Part shown: piece by piece, positions 50,301 to 60,679 of the stretch
How positions within the stretch are numbered: position 1 is the stretch's first letter
Layout of the letters: each line of letters starts with the position of its first letter
Source: Augochlora pura
Taxonomy: Eukaryota > Arthropoda > Insecta > Hymenoptera > Halictidae
Direction: 5' to 3'
NCBI RefSeq assembly: GCF_028453695.1
Contig: NC_135781.1
Location: 4,662,779-4,726,778, forward strand
Length of the DNA stretch: 64,000 nucleotides
The notes under the pieces: model-generated
Database searches by the model: none
Told to the model about the DNA's origin: nothing
The model's input: the letters and a program-made list of their open reading frames with translations, nothing else
Program-made: the position numbers and the translations under genes

Positions 50301-51330
50301 GTTCCTCAGAAATGGCGTGAAAGACTCTAGGATGATACTCTGCTTTGCATTCGCTTTATCTTTGTGTTATACATTAAATGATGTAATATTAATAAAGTTA
50401 TACAGTTTAAAAGAGTACATCTTACAATGAAACCAGAGAGCTACCATGTTCACAATATAAAGTAGGTACGCTTTTCAATCTAAAATTGTACAGACCTTTA
50501 GATAAATACAAATTTTGCGTATCTTGTTTCATTTACAATGTGAAAGTCTAAAGTAGTACATCCTATGAATCCTATTACAGAGTCTGAGCAGGAACAATTA
50601 GTAAATTTCCATCCTGAGGAACGTCCGAGGGTTGCAAACCGGTAGGTAACGCTTTAAAGATCATCGAATCAGCAAACCGGCCTTCGCTCGAGAACACAAG
50701 AAGTATTTATATAAGCCGTGATTGTCGCTCGCAGGTTTCCACTTGTCACAAAGCAGCCTGCGCGTTCCCAGAAGCATCGTCCAACTATCATAGACTCGCA
50801 GTGGTTCTCGAGCATCCCACGTTTATCGGCTCTGATATCGCGAAACGATGCGCGAGTTCGACCCGCCGGGCCAGAAAGCGGCATTTCCCATAACATGCCA
50901 TCTTCCTCGCCAACATGGCATGGTCGAACTCGCGTAAGGTTCGCGCGAGTTAACTACCGTATTGTCTCTGTGTCATTCGATCAGCAGTTTAAGGGCGCCC
51001 TGTGTTAAGAACGCGTTTGGACGACGCCGGCCAACATTCGCCGCTCGTCCAGCGGACGTCGGATAAAATCGTTAATAGAGCTCTACCATTTTGTTTAACA
51101 ACGCGGACACGGGTCCGATAATATTTCATTTTACGGAACAATATTCGAGGGTATGCCATCGAGTAAGCAAACGCCGTCGCGAACGACTGCCTTTTGGAAG
51201 CTTTTTTGAGGTAGCAGCGGAGCGAAACGTTTCGGGAGCAAGAATCGTGTGTCGGGGGCCATCTTGGTTCCGTGGACCCTCGACCAATGGTAACGGCATC
51301 GTCGGTGAAGAACAGCTCGGGGGTCGCGTT
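47315..51330. other. Intergenic region between convergent genes
   Basis: About 4 kb between the 3' ends of the coiled-coil gene and GCH1. It holds an 8-bp tandem array (48.7-48.9 kb), a GC-rich block at 47.85-48.15 kb, a relic AAAGGGTTAA end at 49,028-49,037 and a 68-codon open frame at 50,037. It must contain the 3' UTRs of both genes. No clear polyadenylation signal was assigned, and no further gene is supported. Confidence 0.7.
48695..48914. repeat. 8-bp tandem repeat CTGTAAMT
   Basis: About 27 units of CTGTAACT, CTGTAAAT and close variants. Because the unit length is not a multiple of three and the minus strand lacks stops, this array produces two overlapping minus-strand open frames rich in Tyr, Arg and Leu-Gln. 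These are artefacts of the repeat, not genes. Confidence 0.9.
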
Positions 51331-51460
51331 TTACTTGTTCTGGACCAGATTCAGGAATTCCTCGCGGGTCTTCGGGTCGTCGCGGAACACGCCCAGCATC
51401 GTCGACGTCACCGTTTTGCTGTTGATCTTCTGCACGCCTCTCATTACCATGCACATGTGC
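51331..51460 (-). CDS. Pu: GCH1 terminal coding exon with the third zinc ligand
   Basis: Starts after the acceptor CTGTTGCAG. It encodes HMCMVMRGVQKINSKTVTS and TMLGVFRDDPKTREEFLNL followed by VQNK and TAA (51333-51331). The Cys of HMCM is the third zinc ligand. Other open frames across this exon lack family residues and are shadows. I could not identify a convincing AATAAA close downstream on the minus strand, so the 3' UTR end is unknown. Confidence 0.96.
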
Positions 51461-54400
51461 CTGCAACAGATCTTCGAGTTCGTCATTTGTTTCTAAATAG
51501 TTGCATTTATTAGGGGAAATGTGCTTTTGCAGTTTCACTACTCTACAGCTGATAATCAGTTTTGCACCCCTCGCATGAAATAAATTAGGATAAAAATTCC
51601 ACTGAACAAAATATTAATTCTAAACACCTCAATAATTCCATGGTTAATTCACTTATAAATCTCAGGAGACGTTAATCCTATATATTATCTTAAAGTTATT
51701 ATTATTTTCATAAGAAAAGCAATAAGTTTTCAATGAACGTTTACTCGATTGATGTTGTGCCATTCAGATCAACTGACTATCAAACGTACATTAACGAGAC
51801 ATGAATAACGCATGGTCTTCTAAAGGAAAACCTCTCATTGACAGTCTCTCCGTAATCAGACGATTTGCATAGTTACGTGTAATCGAGTCTCTCCGTTAGA
51901 ATGGGTAGCAATTAGTTGGCCACGCGTTAATAATGGTGTGTTATTAACATTTTTTTATCCAACAGGATCTAAGGCCAGAATACTGTTATCTGATCGGCGA
52001 GAGCAGAAGATTACAGTGTTCAAGGCGGGTACTGCGTGTCCGCTGTATCGTCGCGTGCCGTTACGGAGGGCAGGACGATTAGCATTAACGACACATTCAT
52101 GTAATCGATCGCGTTATCGGGCCCTGCATTTTTAAGGCGTCGTCGTGGGACCGTTCCAAGGACTCCTGACGTCGTCGCGAGGTTTTCCCAGTAAACCAGT
52201 TCTTCGATGTCGGACACGAGCCGCTCGCAGATCGTGATTAGAACGATTACGCCGTCCAGTTACGGTATTTGATTTATCGCGGACGATATTAATGGTATTA
52301 ATGGTATTAATGTTATTAATGGCATTCGATGGTGACGATAGCGCTCACACCCTATCGCGCGACCGACGAGCTGTGATCACGAGTGGCACGTGTATTTTCC
52401 ACCATTCACGATTTCGTGCGAACATGCATACAGTCTTATTTAATGTTACCAAGAAATTCTGAGCCCTCAATATATTACTTAAAAGTTATTAATATTATTA
52501 AAAGACAAGGCATTGCCATCAAACTTCTGTTTCATACAGTCAATTGAGGCAACTTTTATTTTACATAAAAATCCATCATCTAATTTCAGAATTTAAATAT
52601 TAAAATAATTATAGAAACAGAATAAATATAAATTTTCCTCGTCATTAGAAAATTATCAAAAACAAAGAGTTAATTATTTTATCTACGAGAAAAATTAAAT
52701 GGTATGAGGTTACGAGTGGAAACACTATAGGAAACGAGATCTTCGAATGATCAAAGGCTGGTCAAGATGACAAATCGTGGAACAATGACGTCAAGGAATA
52801 CTTGGTAGAATGATTGATACCAGTTCAGGTAATCCTCGTGATATCGCATAACGCGTTTCAAAACCCGTGGACATTGGAATTATTAAACGTTCCCGAGCTC
52901 GCTACCGAAGAACGTAACATTCCCTCCGCTAAGAGAATGCACTTTAATTCTTTGCCGAGAGATAGCACCTTATTAGCACAAGGTCGCATTCTTACATGCT
53001 ATTAGTCCTTGCGAAAACTATTGCTCAAGTGTCGAGCGCGTAGGAACGAAACCGAGGGAGGCGCGAAATCGCGTTCATGATCGTTCGCCGCTCTCGTTTC
53101 AGACTCTTCTGGACAATCGATTGAACGAATTTGGGACGAGCCTTGGAGCCAATTGACAGCCGAAGAAATTCTCGTAATTATCAAATCACTTGTGAAAATT
53201 AAAGGGGAAGAATGTCAGGGATTTCTGAGGAAAACCTTTGACATATTGCTTCTTAAACGAGCTTTGGAGTAACGAGACTTTCTTTAATTTGTTAATTAGT
53301 TTCCTTGAGAACGACCATTATTTTAATAAATTTGAAAAATATTCAAGAAGATCGGTCGGATGTCTTCTTTTGTCCGAACATTACTGAAACATGTTTCAAT
53401 GTCCATAACGTTATTAAAAAGTATACTATTGTACTTTTGGTACCCTGTAGAATCATCCTACGTGATTCGCACAGTTTTCACAGCTTCCCCGCAAGAAATG
53501 TTCAATAATATATTTTCCTTTCAATGTTAAAGGACAAAGATACCTACACTCCTTCGACGACAACGGCCACCCCCGCCGGTTGCACGGCTTTGGTCACCGC
53601 CACGGCGATCTGCTTGGTGAGCCGCTCCTGGACCTGGAGACGCCTGCTGAAGATCTCGACGATTCTGGAAAAAAAAAAGAAACAGCGAACAATGAGAACG
53701 TTAACGACGGCTATTACCGCGATTACGATCGATCGGGCGACGATTGGAAACGAGCGGCGCGTTGCGTGAAAGTGCTCGGCGTGCCTACGATCAGCAAGCG
53801 CCGTCGTATATCTTTTCTTCGCGCTTTATCAAGGCCGTGACCACCGCCGATGCAATTCGTTATCTCGGAGTTGTGAAACGCGGTATATCAGCTCGACTGG
53901 TGCGCTCGAGTCGCGGCCGTTCATTGGCAAAACTTTTCTGTCCGCTGTCATCGCCGCGGTACCGCTTTGGTACCGAGCAAAAATTGATTTCGCCTGATCT
54001 ACTCTCGCGCGCGGTTCACGGCCGCCATGCTGAACTTTTATTCCGACGCAAATTAAATAACTATTCGCGCGAACCGATGCCGGCTGCGAGCGAAGCTCGC
54101 TTCGAATTTGTTTTCGATGTACAGCACTGTCTCCATAAAAGTTTCTGATTTTATTTTAAGAAGGATCTTGAATGAACGATCGAAAATGATGACCGTAATT
54201 GGCGAATGGAGATGAAGAAAATATAATTTTGCCATAGTAAGTAAATGTTCAAAATGTGCAGATATAATCGAATAACAAAGAAAACTTAGTTAAGGAAAAA
54301 ATTTGTTGAAGAAGACTTCGTTTAATAAATGCCAAAAATTAATGCCTTTGTTGATTCCGACACGATTAAAAAATTGTTGACTTTGGAGTAAATTCACTAG

Positions 54401-57400
54401 CTTCTTCTGCCTAAAAATTACCATTGTTTCTTTATATTAGAAAAATAATTATTCTCTCCAAAAAAGATTATTCTCTCTAAAAAGAAATCTGAAGAAATTT
54501 ACTATCATCTCTTAAAATATGACCGTGGTTCATTCTACGTCAATAAAATCACACTTAATGGGATTGTTTATAGCGTTATACCGAGAGTAAGGAGTCTAAA
54601 GGCACAATAGGGGAATTAAGAAAGTTTCGTACACGTGTAACGCAAGCGCGGCCGATCGAATAAGCATGGGCTGTAGATGGCAGTTCAATTAAAGGATTTA
54701 ATTGCCCCGGCGAGGAGTAGCTGGGAGCAATTAATTTTCATTCCGTAGGAGGAGAGGATATCGGTCTTCTTAAACGTGTGGAAATCTTGACTCGAGATTT
54801 CACGAGAAATCTCGAGATTTAATTAGACCGGCCGCGACAGTCTCGAGCCCGCGAGTATTAATCCGGTCCCCCGGTGCAATAAAGTGCAGGACCACGGCTC
54901 GCGTTACCTGGCTAACTTGCTGAGCCCAAGGATCTTCTTGCAGGGCAGGTAACCGATCGAGACTTTTCCGTAGAACGGGACCAAATGGTGCTCGCACATC
55001 GAGAACATTTCGATATCCTTCACGACGACCATCTCGTCGTGGTCCTCGTCGAACACTGCGTCGTTTATCACCTCTGGAAAACGAAAAACACCATTGAATT
55101 AGAGTTAGTCGCAAAAGATTTATTGCAATTGGGTTGCGTTGTATAAAACGATTAGGAGATTCAATTGATGGTGGTTCGTTCTTGTGTATGAATAATGGAT
55201 GAACGTGTGATTATCAGAGTTGGAGAAAAATAGATTTTTGAGATAGCTTGTACCCTTTTATGCAATCGAGAATTTGGTAAATAAACTTACTTTGAAATAA
55301 TAGTTATATATGGATTTTAAAATTAAATTAGTCCACACGATGTTTAAATGGAAATAAACGAAGCCATAAAATATTTGGCGAGGCATTCACGAAATATCAC
55401 TGCAAGTATAATTATGTAACAAAATTACTAATTAATAGCCCGAAGACCTTTCAACTTTGTGCAATTTTTAGTTATTTTTAAATTCACCTACACGATGTCT
55501 AAATGGAAATAAACGAAGCCATAAAATATCTCGCGGAATATCGAATAACGAAATATCGTCAAAAGTACAATTGTTTAACAGTGTTCCTAATTGGGAACTC
55601 GGGGACTGTAAGACGAGCCCGTTCTTGCATAAACGAACAGAGATAGCGGAGCAGTGTCGTTTAAATTGCTCCGCGAAAGAACATCCTCTCTGCGCGTGGG
55701 TTAAGGTCCTCGCGATCCTGTCTGTGATTTACTCGATATTGACCTACTTACTATAGCGTCGATACTAGCGTACCGGCGCGTACGTACGATTCGGCAGCAC
55801 GTAGGTGTTAGTGGGTAGGTATAATGGAGGGTGCTCTCCACGGTTTCCACGGCAACCTTAACAAGAAACACCTTCACAATGACCGACAATGATGAAACGA
55901 TCCGTAGCCCCGCGTTAATCAACTGTATATTTCCATACGTAACCGAGCCGGGATCGTGATAAAAAATTACCCAATGAATCCTTAATGCAACATGGTTTCC
56001 GTGTGGGTGGCGTACGTGTATTATACAATGGGTTCCCCGGCACGTAGTAACCGGTTCAGATGCTTTTCGTGAATCAAGATAGATCCTTCGAGGCTCTTAG
56101 ATCTCCTTTGAGATTTTTCGGAAAGAAAATGCTCCCATTTTCTTGACTGCTTTATCTTGATTTAGTCTACACGTGTTTACTAATATTTGACGCGCGTGAT
56201 GTACTTATCTCAAGCTAAAATACTTGAGATTGTTTATGCCATGGACCTTTGAACTTAGCCATGAAATAAATTCTTTTTATTTAAATATAAATTTTTAAAT
56301 TAGGTACAAGAATAAGTTTTTAAATTCGACAATAAGTAAATGGAAGTCAATCAGTGCAATCACTTTTGCTAACTTTAAAATTGTGACAAATAAGGATATT
56401 GTCACGAACAATTTATTTGGTCTTTGGTGCTGTACCAACAGTATTGTCGTGGGCAGATTGCACGCTCGAGGAGAGATTAGAGCTCCTTCACAGCTAGCCA
56501 GTCAGGACAATTTCCTGTTGTCTATTTACCAGCTATCCGCGTCTGATACACAAAGGGAGCAGTTTAATTTTTCGATTCGGTGGCTCGGCGACGATCATCC
56601 TTTCATCGGGATTCGATTAACACTTTCAATTTGGCGCGTCACCGAAGCCGACAGACTTTTCGATTTCGTCATTGTTCAGCGGAGAGAGGTAATCGACGTC
56701 GCTGTTTCTCCGCCCGTTTCGCACAGAGTGGCTGAAATTAGGCTCTCAATGCGCCGGCCTTCTTCCTAATTATGGGGTTCTCTCGTTCGCAAAGAAAAAG
56801 CTTTTACAGAACGTCCGCCTACAGGCCGGCCAAAAATTCCGAGAGCACTGACCGTGTCTGCGAAAAGGGTTTAGTTAAATACGTGATTAACAACGAAGTC
56901 GAGGACGCTTGAGGAAAGTATGAATATCATTTAGGGTGTACGAAGAAAAAGACCTCGACCATTGATGGATACGATACCTCGAGATCCAGAGTCCAAAAAT
57001 TTTTAAAGAATATTCAACAAACATTCATGTAATAATCGATGAAATAAATCTGGAGATTTGATTTTTTATTCTTCCTCTGCCTTTTATTATTTTCCAAACT
57101 AAATAATAATTTTGTTTATTTCAGCTCAGACTGTACGTTTATTTATTCTGTAAACTACAAGTCATAAGGGTGTAATGAGGATGTAATAAGTCCTTTTCGG
57201 TGAACTGTAGACTCTAAGAAAGCGTATCGATGTAAATGTGCGCATGTGTGCGCGAGGAAATCAGTTTCAGGGATTCGGATGCAAGGCAGAGCATTGCGAC
57301 TATTGCGAGTCGTTAAAGCGTGAAGTCGTCGCGGTGAAGACTCGCGCGAAAGATCAAAAAGCGAGTTAAAGAGCGTGAAGCGTCGCGAGAGCGTGAAGAG

Positions 57401-60400
57401 ACGCCCGGGAGATCAAAGAGCGGTCGAAGTTTCTTTTCGCGTCATTTTATTATTCCTTGTATCATCTTATGAAATGTTTTCGTTTTCCGTATCCGCGAAA
57501 TGTTCTTACAATTCTAATGAAAAATATATTACATATTTTTATTTCTCGAGGACAAATTTTTTAAAGATTTAGTTGAACCATCAACCCTTTAAGGACGAAT
57601 GTCGATACATTCACGTAATATCCTGTTGCAAAAGTTGCAGATATGTAATTAATTACACGTACGATGGGTACGATGACTTATTTAATTCATCGCGAAAGGT
57701 ATTTAATATTTAAAAAATTGTATAATAATATTGTACAATCGAACATATTTATCTCAATAATAGATAACAAATTGTTAGTTATCATGACAACCAATTCGCA
57801 GACTACCGATCGGGAAAAAAAGCCAATTTATTATTAACTACCACTTGATCTGCTAAAATATTGCAATTTTTCCAACATTTCTGTTTCACGCGTTTTCTAA
57901 TTTGCCAATAAACGTTGCCACGAAATTGGTGATAAATGCGAAATTTCTAAACGTTTTACGATCAGAAAAGGGTTCGCGACAGCATCGTGCGGCAACGTAC
58001 GAACATTTCGAACGGAAGTTCTGCTTCGAGCTTATGGTCTGGACTAGGTCGGGGGAATGAAAGGCAAAGAGAAATCGTGAGAAGGGAATGGCTTCAGGCT
58101 GGTGGCATAGGGTGGTTAGGAGAGGGTGGACCGAGCTTTCTCTAGGAAAGTGCTCTCCGGTAGTCGTTTCAGATTCACTGGATCGAGTCGGGGCACCGTT
58201 AACCGGGCTTATCTCGAGGGCGGTTCCGCCGAAGCGAGGTAGGAGGACGGGGTGGGGGAGGGGAGGGGGGAGAGAGGGGTTAAGTCCAAGTGAATTAAAG
58301 TCTCTCCGCCACCTGTAGCTTGGTCGATGAATTTCTCGTGCGGACAGGGGTCGCGCCATTTATCAAAGACTACTTAAAACGATTGCGGACAACCGGCTCA
58401 CGGAATCCCGCACGTAAACACGTCGTTTCTCTTAACTAAGTCGAGCGTGAGCTTCAATCTGATCAACGCCTGAATTACCGAGCTCTTAACAAGACCGATG
58501 CGCATTGTCTTATAGCGATAGCAGGATTCGATTTATTCAAAAATTTCTCCCAGAAACATTTATGTAACGTCAGAGATTGTAACAGAAAAAAATAAATTCA
58601 AGCATTTCGATCGGTTGTTCTAATATTAAAGGGACTCGAGTATGCGATCAAGATATTTTTCTTTCTGCAAAAAGTGAAATTTTTGTAAAATTTCTATGTT
58701 TTCCTGCCGAAGAAAATCTTTCGTAAAAATGAGAAGCGAATGGGGATAATCAATCTAATGGAACACCTACGCTCTTCTTTCTAAAAACATGAACCACCCC
58801 TTTCACCGTTCGTATTTCTCCACGATTTCAAAATAAAGGTGGTACGGTAAATACTGTTCTATTATTTCACGATTGTTTCAGGATTTACTTGACATTTTTT
58901 AATATACAAATTGTCAAAGTAAATACTTGTTCTTCGGCTGAGAAGGGATGAAATATGTTTAAACGTTCGAATAAAATAGGTACTTTTCAAATAGAAAATG
59001 GAACGGCAATTGAGACAGTAGATTATAAGTAGACAAAGCGTTTTAATTTATCGAGGAATTATAAAAATTAACAGAGATTTTATGAATCCGCGATTATTGT
59101 TGTCAATTGCCAAATAAACTTCCGAGTTAAGTCAGATATTTATGAATTAAGTAAAATACATGCAGCTACGGGTATCGTCGTGGAAGCTAGTTAAAATAGC
59201 GTAGATTCTTTCGGAAGAAGATGGCAGGCGATGTGAATAGCTAAGGGAATTTTAATCGAGCCGTGATACGGCACCGAGAGTCACTGGACGTCGAACAGGG
59301 AGGGCAATTAGAATCGTTAAGACGTAACGAAAGGAGGGAGAGAGAACAGTCGACTCGTTACGGACCTTGCCCGTGCGTCGCCATTTTGTTCGGCGGGCTT
59401 ATAATTACTTCGGAACGGTGGCGGTCGTACTTAGTCGACGACAAATGGAAGGAAAAGGTGAAAGGTATTCTTCTCGGGCTGGCTCCACGTCCCTGAGACC
59501 CATTTATATCGTGAGCTTTGGCGTTCTCTTTTTTTCTCGATCGCGCTCTTTCTTTATTTCTCTCTCTCTCTTTATTTCTCTCTCTTTCTTTATCTCTCTC
59601 TCTTTCTCGGATCATCCTCTTTCTCGCCGAGTGACGGATCCTCGAGCCGGTTGAAGAGCAGAAGGGAAACGAAAAGTGCGCCACTTTCCTCGAGTGGGGT
59701 CTATACTACTCGCGGTTTCATATTTCATTCAACCTTATCCGCGGGGATGATTCGCTCGATCGACGCCTCTCGGTTCGTCGTTCGTAATCTCGACGCTAAC
59801 CTTCCTTCTTGATTATCGCGTAAACGGTATCCATGCAGAACGCCAAGGCGACGTTATACGTCGGTGAAGAAGCGTAACAATACTCAATTTACGGCAGTTT
59901 TACAAGCTGACTCACGAGCGCCAAGGAATAATCGATCACACGTGATTACACGTAATTACGATTTACCGTAACTCGCGTAATTGGTGTCGCGTCTCCGGTG
60001 GCAACAGGTGCTTACGATACTCTCAATTATGTAAGCGTAACCACTCTTCTGCTTCGGGATCGTGTCAATTGTGATCACTGTTATCATCATTCTCGCAGTC
60101 TACCCTTGTTGAGCAAGGAAGAAGGTACCGACATGTGCTCAATATTAAACGAAGGAAACTATTCATAGTAATGATAACTGTTTGTAACTATTAATAGTTG
60201 TAATAACTAATAGTAACTATTAACAGCTAATTTATAACAATTAAAAACTTTTTGTAACTAGAAATAACTAATAACAACTTGTAATAGTCAGACTACTTGA
60301 AAGTGAAGATTATTAATTTAAATCGTCTCTCCACCCTCGACGCAACAATGAAAAAATCAACTAAAAATCCCGCAACCGCTCGAACAAAAATCCATCCCCT

Positions 60401-60679
60401 CACCGTTGCCGTGCTCGCCACACTCTACCCTTATCGAACGGAGAAAAATATGATACAAGAATGACGCACCTTCGACACTCTGATCGTAGCCTTTCGTGAA
60501 GAATAGCATAGCTTTCGCGGCACGTTCCGGGGTCTTCAGAAGGCCTTGCCGATCAGGATCTTCTCCCAGGGAGCTCAGGAGTAGCCTGTAACTCCGTGAC
60601 ATTTCCGGTAGCAGGGTCTCCCGCGTTGGCGGCCTGTGATCCAACTCCAGATCGTGATGGAACGTGCATTTCTCGTGGC
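51331..60679 (-). CDS. Pu: GTP cyclohydrolase I (Punch/GCH1), last four coding exons
   Basis: Spliced gene for GTP cyclohydrolase I, the cytosolic homodecameric enzyme that converts GTP to 7,8-dihydroneopterin triphosphate, the first step to tetrahydrobiopterin and insect pteridine pigments. Join on the minus strand: 60679..60470, 55073..54908, 53664..53548, 51460..51331; all junctions use GT-AG and all phases agree. The 207 residues seen run from GHEKC through the core to the C-terminus EEFLNLVQNK and stop. The zinc ligands of the family are present: Cys and second His of MFSMCEHHLVPF (Cys 54996-54994, His 54987-54985) and Cys of VHMCMVMRG (51453-51451). From memory of the family, VEGVHMC matches the Drosophila form; the human protein has VEATHMC. 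The start is missing: exon 60470-60679 begins with two bases of a Gly codon after an acceptor, so an upstream exon ending in one base (G) is required. In Drosophila, Punch has alternative 5' exons, so the same may apply here (inference). Very sure of identity. Confidence 0.96.
51461..53547 (-). other. GCH1 intron (2.1 kb)
   Basis: Last intron of the gene, mostly AT-rich. It contains a short array of the 9-bp unit ATTAATGGT at 52,287-52,324. Around 52,555-52,580 a stretch resembles one end of the small TA-flanked elements found in the coiled-coil gene. No exon was recognised. Confidence 0.85.
52287..52324. repeat. 9-bp repeat ATTAATGGT
   Basis: Four units with one variant, inside the last GCH1 intron. 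Confidence 0.85.
53548..53664 (-). CDS. Pu: GCH1 coding exon, core helix region
   Basis: Lies between an acceptor preceded by a pure T run and TTCCAG, and the donor GGAGT/GTAGGT. It encodes IVEIFSRRLQVQERLTKQ and IAVAVTKAVQPAGVAVVVEG, the family's conserved oligomer-forming and substrate-pocket segment. The Arg before IVEIF is split across the previous intron, and the Val of EGVHMC across the next. Confidence 0.96.
53665..54907 (-). other. GCH1 intron (1.2 kb)
   Basis: Intron between the zinc-motif exon and the core helix exon. It has a GC-rich part at 53.7-54.1 kb, with chance open frames, and an AT-rich remainder. An 11-bp inverted repeat spaced by four bases around CTCGAGATTTC lies at about 54,791-54,816. 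Nothing else is recognised. Confidence 0.85.
54908..55073 (-). CDS. Pu: GCH1 coding exon with the Cys-His zinc motif
   Basis: Starts after the acceptor TTTTCCAG and ends at CCAG/GTAACG. It encodes VINDAVFDEDHDEMVVVKD, the catalytic zinc motif MFSMCEHHLVPF, then YGKVSIGYLPCKKILGLSK. The phase is 1 in and 2 out, matching both neighbouring exons. This is the most conserved part of the enzyme and has no frame break or missing key residue. Confidence 0.97.
55316..55620. repeat. Direct duplication, about 155-bp period
   Basis: Two adjacent diverged copies in the large GCH1 intron. The best-conserved core starts ACACGATGTTTAAATGGAAA, ends AAACGAAGCCATAAAATAT and lies at 55,335-55,374 and again at 55,489-55,529, with two differences by eye. 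Confidence 0.8.
59521..59615. repeat. CT-rich simple sequence
   Basis: TTTCTCTCTCT-type array with all frames open on both strands. The Arg/Glu- and Ser/Phe-rich peptides are artefacts. Confidence 0.9.
60170..60290. repeat. Degenerate TAACTATTAATAGT repeat
   Basis: About eight related words (TAACTATTAATAG, TAATAACTAATAG and similar) in the GCH1 intron close to the 60,470 exon end. Confidence 0.65.
60470..60679 (-). CDS. Pu: GCH1 coding exon with the N-terminal part of the core
   Basis: Begins after the acceptor TTTTACAG and ends at the donor GAAG/GTGCGT. It encodes GHEKCTFHHDLELDH, then PPTRETLLPEMSRSYRLLL and GEDPDRQGLLKTPERAAKA, which is the helix and loop region that opens the conserved GCH1 domain. 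The first two bases complete a codon, so this is not the first coding exon. An in-frame TTG at 60644 could be mistaken for a start, but the conserved residues continue upstream of it to the acceptor. Upstream of the acceptor the frame soon meets a stop. Confidence 0.95.

Larger units (their letters stand above)
55074..60469 (-). other. Large GCH1 intron (5.4 kb)
   Basis: GT-AG intron between the first and second visible exons. It contains a diverged direct duplication of about 155 bp (55.3-55.6 kb), a 128-codon plus-strand open frame at 56,383-56,769 of unknown meaning, a GC-rich block around 58.0-58.4 kb, and CT-rich simple sequence near 59.5 kb. No recognisable coding exon was found inside. 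An intron this long in an otherwise compact gene could carry regulatory elements, but I see no specific site. Confidence 0.85.

Noticed and set aside
51131..51538. 135-codon minus-strand frame over the last GCH1 exon
   Set aside because: It reads a different frame from the conserved HMCMVMRG frame, so it is a shadow of that exon.
57588..57610. AACCCTTTAAGGACGAATG, possible end of a TTAA-type element
   Set aside because: No matching opposite end or second TTAA was found nearby.
59358..59684. Arg/Glu-rich minus-strand frame
   Set aside because: Encoded by CT-rich simple sequence.
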